Translations under genes and position numbers: made by a program
Assembly: GCA_028819945.1 (NCBI GenBank)
Contig: JAPPKQ010000389.1
Coordinates: 1-5,792, forward strand
DNA length: 5,792 bases
Reading direction: 5' to 3'
Source of the DNA: a bacterium
Lineage (GTDB): Bacteria; Actinomycetota; Acidimicrobiia; Acidimicrobiales; CATQHL01
Shown: positions 1-5,792 of the stretch, in pieces
Position numbering within the stretch: position 1 is the first letter of the stretch
Layout: each line of letters begins with the position of its first letter
Notes under the pieces: model-generated
Databases searched by the model: none
What the model was told of the DNA's origin: nothing
The model's input: only the letters and a program-made list of their open reading frames with translations

Positions 1-1168
<1,168 letters not shown>

Positions 1169-1172
<4 letters not shown>

Positions 1173-1945
1173 GGCGCGCCTCCCGTTGCGCCGAGTGCCT
1201 GCCCGGCTGCGTGTTCGGCTTGTTCCAGGCGTTCCCGGACCACCGACCTGCCGCCGTCGTCGATCACGCCGGCTTGCACGAGGATCGGGAAGCTGAGGTT
1301 GCCGACCAGGATCACCGCGGCGAAGGCCTGCGCCAGCCGTCGCCGCAGCGGGTTCCAGCGCGGGCTGTTGATGCCGAGACTCTGGAACATGCTCCAGGCG
1401 CCGTGGTAGATGTGCACCGCCAGGGCCACGTTGGCGACGATGTACCAGATGGCGACGGGCAGGTTGGAGAGGCTCGCCACCACGTTGTGGTACGGGTCCC
1501 CACGGATGTAGTCCGGGTTGAAGTGTCCCCAGGTCAGGTCGGCCAGGTGGTACACGACGAACAGGCCGACGAGGGGACCGGTCCAACGCATGGTGCGCGA
1601 GGCATAGTTGGCGGCGATGTAGTCGCGGCCCCCGGCGTAGCGCCGGTCGGCCGACCGGCTCATCCGGGTGAGGCTGTAGGCCGAGTGGATGTGCAGGCCG
1701 AAGGCGGCGATGAGGCCGATTCGCAGGCCCCAGAGCACCCAGGTGCGAGGGATGACCTCGGTGCCGAGATCGCGCAGGGTCTCGGCGTACTCGTGGGTCT
1801 CCCACGGGCCGTCGTAGAGGTGCAGGTTGCCGAGCATGTGCACCAGCACGAAACCCAGCAGGGCGAGACCGGTCAGCGCCATCACCCACTTCTTGCCCAC
1901 CGCCGACTGGTAGAGGTTCAGCGGCCACGGGAGCTCCCGGCGCAC
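1169..1945 (-). CDS. sdhC: Succinate dehydrogenase/fumarate reductase cytochrome b subunit (di-heme SdhC/FrdC type)
   Basis: This is the membrane anchor of complex II, passing electrons between the iron-sulfur subunit and quinone through two b hemes. From the GTG at 1945 it is 258 residues, matching the single-anchor cytochrome b558 family. The family signature [17 protein letters not shown] opens the first of five hydrophobic segments (about residues 20-44, 68-92, 120-142, 163-187 and 204-225). His36 (LVHMLGN), His85 (GLHIHS), His133 (VYHLAD) and His178 (AVHIYHG) are spaced much like the four heme-ligating histidines of Wolinella FrdC (44, 93, 143, 182), which supports di-heme binding. The frame stays open upstream to a GTG at 2137, adding 64 residues rich in Arg, Pro, Ser and Thr. 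I rejected that extension because it precedes the family signature, uses rarer codons and contains a promoter-like GGTAACGT. No strong Shine-Dalgarno precedes either start, so the start remains uncertain. It is first in an operon with sdhA. Confidence 0.93.
1179..1184 (-). promoter_or_regulatory. Ribosome binding site of sdhA
   Basis: The minus strand reads GGGAGG, then six bases, then the GTG start of sdhA at 1172. The site lies inside the last codons of sdhC. Together with the four-base GTGA stop/start overlap it fixes the sdhA start and points to translational coupling. Confidence 0.8.
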
Positions 1946-2079
1946 CGATCGCCGGCGTTGCCGGCTTGCTGGCCTGTTGGCAGTCGGCGTCGGGGTGGCT
2001 GAACTCAGCGTGCTGCTCCTGCGTGCGGTCGCGGGGCGGATCCGGGGGACCGGCGACTCGGTGGGGCTTTGCGGGTCGT

Positions 2080-2087
2080 ACGTTACC
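2080..2087 (-). promoter_or_regulatory. Candidate -10 element for the sdhCA operon
   Basis: The minus strand reads GGTAACGT, a TAnnnT-type -10 hexamer preceded by GG. Very similar octamers lie upstream of tatA (GGTAACCT) and of the gene at 3349 (GGTAGCCT). Transcription from here would begin near 2073, leaving a leader of about 130 bases before the GTG at 1945 and ruling out the upstream start at 2137 for that transcript. No good -35 box is visible. Confidence 0.35.
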
Positions 2088-2137
2088 GGCGAGAACCCCC
2101 GTCGCCGGGAAACCTCCAAAAATCCCCGCTCCCGCAC

Positions 2138-2166
2138 TTGATTTTGGCTGAAACATCCGGCATACT
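2138..2166 (+). promoter_or_regulatory. Candidate sigma70-type promoter of whiB
   Basis: TTGATT at 2138-2143 matches the -35 consensus at four of six positions. A 17-base spacer separates it from CATACT at 2161-2166, which matches the -10 consensus at four of six. The predicted start site is near 2173, giving a leader of roughly 137 bases before the whiB ATG. A TAnnnT alternative, TACTCT, lies at 2163-2168. The start site falls within the inverted repeat at 2171-2190, a position suited to repression. Confidence 0.45.
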
Positions 2167-2170
2167 CTCT

Positions 2171-2190
2171 ATTACACGCTTGTAATTACA
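2171..2190. repeat. Overlapping palindromes of TTACA/TGTAA half-sites, candidate operator
   Basis: ATTACA (2171-2176) and TGTAAT (2181-2186) form a perfect 6-bp inverted repeat around the spacer CGCT. TGTAATTACA (2181-2190) is itself a perfect 10-bp palindrome sharing the second arm. Three alternating half-sites therefore sit within 20 bases, on the predicted whiB transcription start. This resembles a dimeric repressor operator, but no specific regulator can be named. Confidence 0.45.
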
Positions 2191-2233
2191 CAGGTGTGAA
2201 TAGACCTGTGGACAACACAGGTGCCAACAGGTG
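2188..2233. repeat. Cluster of ACAGGTG repeats with an inverted copy in the whiB leader
   Basis: ACACAGGTG occurs at 2188-2196 and again at 2215-2223, exactly 27 bases apart. A shorter ACAGGTG lies at 2227-2233. Between the first two copies, ACCTGTG (2204-2210) is the inverted form, so it can pair with CACAGGT at 2189-2195 (8-base spacer) or at 2216-2222 (5-base loop). The second pairing would give a compact 7-bp RNA hairpin in the leader. The cluster could be multiple protein-binding half-sites or alternative RNA stems; neither is established. Confidence 0.45.
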
Positions 2234-2295
2234 CTCGGACGGCTGCCGGAGGCAACCACGTCGGGGTTTCCCCTGGGTCCGAGACTCCAAGGATC

Positions 2296-2302
2296 GAGAG
2301 GA
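2296..2302 (+). promoter_or_regulatory. Ribosome binding site fixing the whiB start
   Basis: GAGAGGA lies seven bases before the ATG at 2310. This spacing selects that ATG over the in-frame GTG at 2196, which would add 38 residues unlike any WhiB N-terminus. Confidence 0.75.
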
Positions 2303-2309
2303 TGTCCGG

Positions 2310-2588
2310 ATGTTCACCCAGGAGTTGCGAGTCCAAGATCCGTGGAAGCAGTACGCCAACTGCCTCGGGGTGGATCCCGATCTGTTCTTCCCCGAACGCG
2401 GGGCGTCCACCAAGGAGGCCAAGCGGGTCTGCAGCGCATGCGTCGTGCGTACGGAGTGTCTCGAGTACGCCCTCGAGAACGGCGAGAAGTTCGGGATCTG
2501 GGGCGGTATGAGCGAGCGGGAGCGCCGTCGCGTGCGCCGCGAGCGGGCCCTGGCACGGCGGCAGGCGAGCGGCTCCGCCACGGCCTGA
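2310..2588 (+). CDS. whiB: WhiB-family iron-sulfur transcriptional regulator, WhiB2/WhmD-like
   Basis: This is a small cytoplasmic regulator of the Wbl family, whose members bind a [4Fe-4S] cluster and the major sigma factor. It has 92 residues. Cys18, Cys41, Cys44 and Cys50 (C-x22-C-x2-C-x5-C) are the cluster ligands. GIWGG at 62-66 is the turn that contacts sigma. The tail from about 68 to 84 (SERERRRVRRERALARR) is a basic DNA-binding segment. The core (FFPERG, STKEAKRVC, ECLEYAL, then FGIWGG and SERERRR) is closest by eye to WhiB2/WhmD of mycobacteria and WhiB of Streptomyces, which act in septation and sporulation; the long N-terminus of mycobacterial WhiB2 is absent. The paralogue assignment is from recall, not from a tree. 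The gene diverges from sdhC and lies 72 bases upstream of tatA in the same direction. Confidence 0.95.
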   Translation: MFTQELRVQDPWKQYANCLGVDPDLFFPERGASTKEAKRVCSACVVRTECLEYALENGEKFGIWGGMSERERRRVRRERALARRQASGSATA

Positions 2589-2646
2589 GTGACCTCCGGC
2601 CGGCAAACAATTTTCGCCTGCTGCCAATCTCCCCGAGCGCCGAGCG

Positions 2647-2654
2647 GGTAACCT
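2647..2654 (+). promoter_or_regulatory. Candidate -10 element of tatA
   Basis: GGTAACCT ends six bases before the GTG start of tatA, the distance expected between a -10 hexamer and a transcription start. No Shine-Dalgarno sequence precedes tatA, so the mRNA may begin at or next to the start codon. It is directly preceded by a 7-bp tandem duplication, CCGAGCG, at 2633-2646. No convincing -35 box is visible. Confidence 0.45.
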
Positions 2655-2660
2655 GAAGTC

Positions 2661-2852
2661 GTGGCAGTAATCGGAACGACCGAGTTGATCATCATCCTGG
2701 TGATCGTCTTGGTGATCTTCGGCGGTGCCAAGCTTCCGAAGCTTGCGCGGTCGCTCGGGCAGGCCCAGAGAGAGTTCCGCAAGAACGCCGGTGACGAAGT
2801 CGAGGAATCGGCCTCGAGCGGATCCGCCGACACCAAGAACAGCGACGCCTGA
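2661..2852 (+). CDS. tatA: Twin-arginine translocase subunit TatA
   Basis: TatA oligomerises in the cytoplasmic membrane to let folded twin-arginine substrates across after TatBC (or TatC alone) recognises them. The 63-residue protein has the full family architecture. A short N-terminus ends in Glu8, a polar residue typical at the start of the membrane helix. A single hydrophobic helix spans about 9-20, followed by the FGGAKLP hinge at 20-26, an amphipathic helix at about 27-42 (KLARSLGQAQREFRK), and a hydrophilic acidic tail. It is shorter than many TatA proteins, which are usually 60-90 residues, but complete. TatA is favoured over TatB because of the FG-KLP hinge and the short tail. The start is GTG with no Shine-Dalgarno, consistent with leaderless translation. 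No tatB or tatC is in the window. It converges on the whiB-family gene to its right, with 24 bases between the stops. Confidence 0.95.
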   Translation: MAVIGTTELIIILVIVLVIFGGAKLPKLARSLGQAQREFRKNAGDEVEESASSGSADTKNSDA

Positions 2853-2876
2853 CGCCCTCAGAGGCGCACCGGCTGA

Positions 2877-3176
2877 TCAGGCGACGGCTGCGGGCCTCTC
2901 GTCCACGGACCGCTGCATCCGCTCCTGCTGCCGGCGGCGCTGCAGGCGCCGGCGCTGGCGCTCAGAGGCGCCTCCCCAGACGCCGTGCGAGATGTGATTG
3001 GCGAGTGCGTACTCGAGGCACTCGTCGATCACGGGGCACTCGGCGCAGATCTTCTGGGCGCGCAGGACGCCCACGCCGTCAGAGGGGAAAAAGACATCCG
3101 GGGACTCGCCGGAGCAAATGGCTCGCCCCATCCAGCCCGTGCTCGGCATCCTTGACGGCACGGTTGTGGTGTCCAT
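2877..3176 (-). CDS. WhiB-family iron-sulfur transcriptional regulator (second paralogue)
   Basis: This is a 99-residue Wbl protein. Cys21, Cys44, Cys47 and Cys53 (C-x22-C-x2-C-x5-C) are the expected [4Fe-4S] ligands. GVWGG at 65-69 is the sigma-contact turn. A strongly basic segment from 72 to 86 (ERQRRRLQRRRQQER) should bind DNA. The core, with DVFFPSDGVGV, KICAECPVIDECLEYAL and HISHGVWGG, differs clearly from the paralogue at 2310, so this is not a recent duplication. I cannot assign it to a numbered WhiB subclass. The ATG at 3176 has no Shine-Dalgarno; internal ATGs at residues 10 and 16 are possible but also lack a well-spaced one. A TACTAA five bases upstream could be a -10 for a leaderless transcript. 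It converges with tatA and diverges from the operon containing ppk1. Confidence 0.94.
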   Translation of the reverse strand: MDTTTVPSRMPSTGWMGRAICSGESPDVFFPSDGVGVLRAQKICAECPVIDECLEYALANHISHGVWGGASERQRRRLQRRRQQERMQRSVDERPAAVA

Positions 3177-3181
3177 TGCGC

Positions 3182-3187
3182 TTAGTA
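3182..3187 (-). promoter_or_regulatory. Possible -10 element of the second whiB-family gene
   Basis: The minus strand reads TACTAA, then five bases, then the ATG at 3176. It matches four of six -10 positions. With no Shine-Dalgarno present, transcription could begin at or beside the start codon. No -35 box is evident, so this is tentative. Confidence 0.3.
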
Positions 3188-3201
3188 CGGACCGATTCGG
3201 C

Positions 3202-3223
3202 TAAAGGCCCGGTAAAGGACGGG
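3202..3223. repeat. 11-bp tandem repeat containing TAAAGG
   Basis: TAAAGGCCCGG (3202-3212) is followed at once by TAAAGGACGGG (3213-3223), with nine of eleven positions identical. The period is close to one DNA helical turn, and the repeat lies 26-47 bases upstream of the second whiB-family start. It could be a pair of sites bound on one face of the helix, or chance. Confidence 0.35.
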
Positions 3224-3254
3224 CGACCGCCGGAGGATCACCCGCTGATCGGCG

Positions 3255-3276
3255 GCGCCGACGATTCGGTCGGCGC
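3255..3276. repeat. 8-bp perfect inverted repeat in the divergent region
   Basis: GCGCCGAC (3255-3262) and GTCGGCGC (3269-3276) are perfect complements around a 6-base spacer. The repeat ends 10 bases before the candidate GGTAGCCT -10 element, so it would cover the -35 region. The octamer CGATTCGG at 3262-3269, in its centre, also occurs at 3193-3200 beside the other divergent gene. It may be an operator. A terminator is less likely, as there is no T-tract and no plus-strand gene closer than tatA. Confidence 0.4.
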
Positions 3277-3286
3277 ATCACGCGGC

Positions 3287-3294
3287 GGTAGCCT
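3287..3294 (+). promoter_or_regulatory. Candidate -10 element of the promoter for the 3349 gene and ppk1
   Basis: GGTAGCCT is nearly identical to the GGTAACCT ahead of tatA. Initiation would fall near 3301, leaving a leader of about 48 bases that contains a good Shine-Dalgarno before the ATG at 3349. It would drive both plus-strand genes. No clear -35 box is seen; the 3255-3276 inverted repeat occupies that area. Confidence 0.4.
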
Positions 3295-3335
3295 TGAGGC
3301 ACCGATCGCCTCGATGCCGAGTTCGCCGGGGTGCC

Positions 3336-3343
3336 GGAAGGAG
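3336..3343 (+). promoter_or_regulatory. Ribosome binding site fixing the start of the gene at 3349
   Basis: GGAAGGAG lies five bases before the ATG at 3349. It rules out the in-frame GTG at 3331, which would place the site inside the coding sequence. Confidence 0.75.
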
Positions 3344-3348
3344 TGTTC

Positions 3349-3648
3349 ATGACAAGCGTCGGGCCCGACTACGAGCAGGAACTGCCGCCGCCGGTCGGCC
3401 ACGTCAAGGTCGTCTACGAAGGCCCGGTCGCGCCCCACTGGGATTTCCGGTCGGACTTCGGCGACAGGCAGCTCATCGACGACTTCCGGATGCGCGCCCA
3501 GGCAAGACTGCTGCTGCTGCCCAGGGACGATCCTCAATTCCGCCGCAACAGGGAGCGGATCAATCGGGACGCCGTGCGCCAGAACCTCCTCATCGAGTGG
3601 GATCTCGGCTACGCCGAGGACGAGTTCGACCCCTACAGCGAGTCCTAA
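3349..3648 (+). CDS. Conserved-looking hypothetical protein upstream of ppk1
   Basis: I do not recognise this 99-residue protein. It has no signal peptide, membrane segment, cysteine or known motif, so a soluble cytoplasmic protein is likely. The N-terminal third is proline-containing (YEQELPPPVGHVKVVYEGPVAPHW). The middle, from about 40 to 75, is highly charged and probably helical (QLIDDFRMRAQARLLLLP, then RRNRERINRDAVRQ). The C-terminus is acidic and aromatic (EWDLGYAEDEFDPYSES). Codon use has the same GC-rich third positions as ppk1, and the start has an excellent Shine-Dalgarno, so it is very probably a real gene. Its stop is 11 bases before the ppk1 start, which implies co-transcription. 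A role linked to polyphosphate is only guilt by association. Confidence 0.85.
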   Translation: MTSVGPDYEQELPPPVGHVKVVYEGPVAPHWDFRSDFGDRQLIDDFRMRAQARLLLLPRDDPQFRRNRERINRDAVRQNLLIEWDLGYAEDEFDPYSES

Positions 3649-3655
3649 GGGAGAG
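3649..3655 (+). promoter_or_regulatory. Ribosome binding site fixing the ppk1 start
   Basis: GGGAGAG begins directly after the stop of the preceding gene. Its GGGAG core is six bases from the GTG at 3660. It selects this start over in-frame upstream starts that would overlap the whole preceding gene in another frame. Confidence 0.7.
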
Positions 3656-3659
3656 ACAA

Positions 3660-5768
3660 GTGGCCATCGGCGCACGCGTCGAGACCTCCTCGCCCACCAC
3701 GGGTGTGGAGACGCTCGGCGAGTTGCCCGAGTCAGCAGTCCGCTACCTGAACCGCGAACTCTCCTGGCTGGACTTCGATGCCCGGGTGCTGCATCTGGCG
3801 CGTGACGAGAGCATCCCGCTGCTGGAGCGGCTCCGCTTCTGCGTCATCGCCGCCGGGAACCTGGACGAGTTCTTCCAGGTGCGGGTGGCGAGCCTCAAGG
3901 CGCGGATGGCCGAGGGCCGGCTGGAGCGTTCCGTGGACGGGTTCACGCCGCAGGCGCAACTCGCCGGCATCCATGCCCGGGTGGAGACGCTGCTGGAGGG
4001 CCTCGAGAGCGTTCTCCGCTCCGCGATCCTTCCCACGCTGGCGGCAGAGGGAATCCGGGTCGTGGACTGGAGCGATCTGGACACCGACGACCGGAAGTTC
4101 CTCGAGGGCGAGTTCGCCGACCGGATCTACCCGATCCTGACGCCTCTGGCAGTGGATCCCGGCCATCCCTTCCCGTACCTCTCGAACCTGTCCACGAGCC
4201 TCGGCGTGCGGCTGGTGGATCCCGAGAGCGGGCGGCGCTGCTTCGCCCGGATCAAGGTGCCGTTCACCTACGGGAGGCTGTTGAGCCTCCCCGACGGCGA
4301 GCGGTTCATCCCCATCGAGCAGGTCATCTCGGCGCATCTCGAGGCGCTCTTCCCGGGCATGGAGATCTTGGAGCACGCCTGCTTCCGGGTGACGCGCAAC
4401 GCCGACCTGTCCGTCGACGATCAGGAGGCCGAGGACCTGCTGACGGCGGTGGAGGCCGAACTGCAGAGGCGCCGGTTCCGCGCCGTGGTCCGCCTGGAGA
4501 TGTCGGCGACGGCCTCGGTCGCCATGCGCAACCTGCTGATGGACGAGTTGGACGTTCTGCCCGACGACGTCTACACCACGGATTTCCTGCTGCACGTGGG
4601 GGGCCTGAGCCAGCTGTGCAAGCTCAAGCGTGCCGACCTGCTGTGGTCGCAGCGCCACCAGTTCGTGCCGGCCCCGCTGCGGCCCACCGGCGAGGGCACC
4701 CCGGACTTCTTCGCCGCCATCCGGAACGCGGACGTGCTGGCACACCACCCCTACGACTCGTTCGGCGCCTCGGTGCAGGAGTTCATCCACCAGGCGGCGG
4801 AGGATCCCGACGTGCTGGCCATCAAGATGACCCTCTACCGCACCGACGGCGACGGCGACATCGTGGAGGCGCTGGTCTCGGCCGCCGAGAGAGGCAAGCA
4901 GGTGGCGGTGGTCGTGGAGTTGAAGGCCCGCTTCGACGAGCAGGCCAACATCGGCTGGGCGCGACAGCTGGAGAACGCCGGGGTGCACGTGGCCTACGGG
5001 CTGGTGGGGCTGAAGGTGCACGCCAAGATCTGCCTGGTCGTGCGTGCCGAGCCCGACGGCATCAGGCGCTACTGCCACGTCGGCACCGGCAACTACAACG
5101 CCCTCACGGCTCGGACCTACGAGGACCTGGGGCTGCTGACCGCCGATGAGGACATCGGCGCCGACCTCTCGCACCTGTTCAACCGGCTCACGGGCTACGG
5201 CCACGGGTTCACCTACAGCGAGCTCGTGGTGGCGCCCGAAGGGGTCCGGCCGCACATGGCCGAACTCATCGCCGCCGAGGCCGCGCACGGGGAGCAGGGT
5301 CGCATCACCTTGAAGATGAACAGCCTCGTGGACGCCGAGATCATCGACGTCCTGTACGCCGCCTCGGCGGCCGGGGTCCGCATCGACCTGCTGGTGCGAG
5401 GGATCTGCTGCCTGTGCCCCGGTGTGCCGGGCCTGTCGGAGACCATCAGCGTGCGGTCGGTGGTCGGCCGCTACCTGGAGCACTCGCGCATCTACTTCTT
5501 CGGCAACGCCAACGGCGTGGGGCGGCCGGTGTACCTCATCGGCTCGGCCGATCTGATGCCCCGCAACCTGAACAGCCGCGTCGAGGCCCTCGTGCCTGTG
5601 CGCGACCCGCGGCTGCAGGCCCGGCTGCAGCGCATCCTCGACACCAGCCTCGACCACGACGCGCGCGCCTGGACGCTGCACCCCGACGGCACCTGGGAGG
5701 CGCCGCCCCCGGGCACCGTCTCACCCCACGACACCCTGCACGACATCCCCGGCGTTCCCGCAGCCTGA
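3660..5768 (+). CDS. ppk1: Polyphosphate kinase PPK1
   Basis: PPK1 reversibly transfers the gamma phosphate of ATP to polyphosphate through a phosphohistidine intermediate, usually at the inner face of the membrane. The 702-residue length is normal for the family (about 690-740). The N domain opens at about residue 29 with YLNRELSWLDF and contains NLDEFFQVRV, whose Asn67 corresponds to the ATP-binding Asn45 of E. coli. A head domain follows, with ILTPLAVDPGHPFPYLSNLS. The two phospholipase-D-like catalytic domains carry the key residues: Arg394 (TLYRTD) and Arg424 (KARFDEQ) match the metal- and phosphate-binding Arg375 and Arg405. His454 (LKVHAK) matches the phosphorylated His435, and His608 (LEHSRIY) matches His592. 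The late block SADLMPRNLNSRVE is also intact. All key residues are present, so the enzyme should be active. The last 35 or so residues form a Pro/Asp/His-rich tail. It is second in an operon with the 99-residue gene. Confidence 0.98.
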   Translation: MAIGARVETSSPTTGVETLGELPESAVRYLNRELSWLDFDARVLHLARDESIPLLERLRFCVIAAGNLDEFFQVRVASLKARMAEGRLERSVDGFTPQAQLAGIHARVETLLEGLESVLRSAILPTLAAEGIRVVDWSDLDTDDRKFLEGEFADRIYPILTPLAVDPGHPFPYLSNLSTSLGVRLVDPESGRRCFARIKVPFTYGRLLSLPDGERFIPIEQVISAHLEALFPGMEILEHACFRVTRNADLSVDDQEAEDLLTAVEAELQRRRFRAVVRLEMSATASVAMRNLLMDELDVLPDDVYTTDFLLHVGGLSQLCKLKRADLLWSQRHQFVPAPLRPTGEGTPDFFAAIRNADVLAHHPYDSFGASVQEFIHQAAEDPDVLAIKMTLYRTDGDGDIVEALVSAAERGKQVAVVVELKARFDEQANIGWARQLENAGVHVAYGLVGLKVHAKICLVVRAEPDGIRRYCHVGTGNYNALTARTYEDLGLLTADEDIGADLSHLFNRLTGYGHGFTYSELVVAPEGVRPHMAELIAAEAAHGEQGRITLKMNSLVDAEIIDVLYAASAAGVRIDLLVRGICCLCPGVPGLSETISVRSVVGRYLEHSRIYFFGNANGVGRPVYLIGSADLMPRNLNSRVEALVPVRDPRLQARLQRILDTSLDHDARAWTLHPDGTWEAPPPGTVSPHDTLHDIPGVPAA

Positions 5769-5772
5769 GTCC

Positions 5773-5789
5773 CGGCGCAGCCCGCGCCG
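5773..5789 (+). terminator. Possible hairpin after ppk1 at the window edge
   Basis: CGGCGC (5773-5778) can pair with GCGCCG (5784-5789) across a 5-base loop, starting five bases after the ppk1 stop. No T-tract is visible before the sequence ends, so it may be part of a terminator or simply GC-rich sequence at the start of another gene. Confidence 0.25.
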
Positions 5790-5792
5790 CTC

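Larger units (their letters stand above)
1946..2309. other. Gene-free divergent region between sdhC and whiB (364 bp)
   Basis: Open frames cross this stretch on both strands (the sdhC extension and an N-terminal extension of whiB), but neither is supported as coding. About 1946-2100 is GC-rich and holds the candidate sdhC leader. About 2111-2230 is much richer in A and T than the rest of the window and holds the candidate whiB promoter and a cluster of inverted repeats, listed separately. From 2234 to 2295 I see nothing recognisable. Confidence 0.6.

Noticed and set aside
2195..2210. CRP/FNR-like site starting with TGTGA
   Set aside because: TGTGA at 2195-2199 is followed after six bases by CTGTG rather than TCACA, so the second half-site is missing.
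2196..2309. 38-codon N-terminal extension of the WhiB2-like protein
   Set aside because: It starts inside the repeat cluster, has no ribosome site, and the ATG at 2310 has an ideal one with normal family length.
2589..2646. Terminator after the first whiB gene
   Set aside because: CCGGCCGG followed by AAACAATTTT is visible, but the palindrome is only 8 bp with no loop, so no stable stem precedes the T residues.
2853..2876. Bidirectional terminator between convergent tatA and whiB
   Set aside because: Only a bulged, tight CGCCcTC/GAGGCG pairing and an 8-bp CTGATCAG palindrome are present, with no T-tract on either strand. Not enough to call a terminator.
2857..2971. CTCAGAGGCGC present at 2857-2867 and 2961-2971
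   Set aside because: The second copy lies in conserved WhiB codons (Ala-Ser-Glu-Arg region). Only two copies are seen and no structure links them, so chance is likely.
3294..3659. N-terminal extension of ppk1 by 122 codons
   Set aside because: It would overlap the 99-residue gene in another frame, and a good ribosome site selects GTG 3660; homologues begin shortly before the NRELSW motif.
3732..5681. 649-codon minus-strand open frame opposite ppk1
   Set aside because: Despite its length it is the mirror frame of ppk1. The translation is rich in Val, His, Gly and Gln with no domain, while the plus strand encodes every PPK1 catalytic residue.

Overview
The window reads as a piece of an actinobacterial chromosome. 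It is GC-rich with strongly GC-biased third codon positions, and it carries two WhiB-type iron-sulfur regulators, a family essentially confined to Actinobacteria and their phages. The particular clade cannot be fixed from the sequence alone. No mobile element, CRISPR array, tRNA or rRNA was seen, and the content is housekeeping and regulatory rather than accessory.

Layout, left to right. Positions 1-1945 hold a minus-strand succinate dehydrogenase/fumarate reductase operon: a di-heme cytochrome b subunit (sdhC) overlapping the flavoprotein gene (sdhA) by four bases. sdhA runs off the left edge, and an iron-sulfur subunit would be expected beyond it. Positions 1946-2309 are a gene-free divergent region, unusually AT-rich in its middle, with a candidate sigma70-type promoter and overlapping inverted repeats ahead of a WhiB2/WhmD-like gene (2310-2588, plus). 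A short tatA (2661-2852, plus) follows, possibly expressed as a leaderless mRNA. It converges on a second WhiB-family gene on the minus strand (2877-3176). A second divergent intergenic region (3177-3348), also rich in short repeats, leads into a plus-strand pair: an unrecognised 99-residue protein and polyphosphate kinase ppk1 (3660-5768), separated by 11 bases.

Functionally, the sdh operon serves the respiratory chain and TCA cycle, TatA is the pore-forming component of twin-arginine export, and PPK1 makes polyphosphate. The two WhiB proteins are probably redox- or NO-responsive partners of the major sigma factor. Whether they regulate their neighbours is not shown by the sequence. The most interesting material is regulatory (the whiB leader, repeated GGTAnCCT-like -10 elements and possible leaderless starts), plus the uncharacterised protein ahead of ppk1. 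I did not find convincing evidence of a new multi-gene system.
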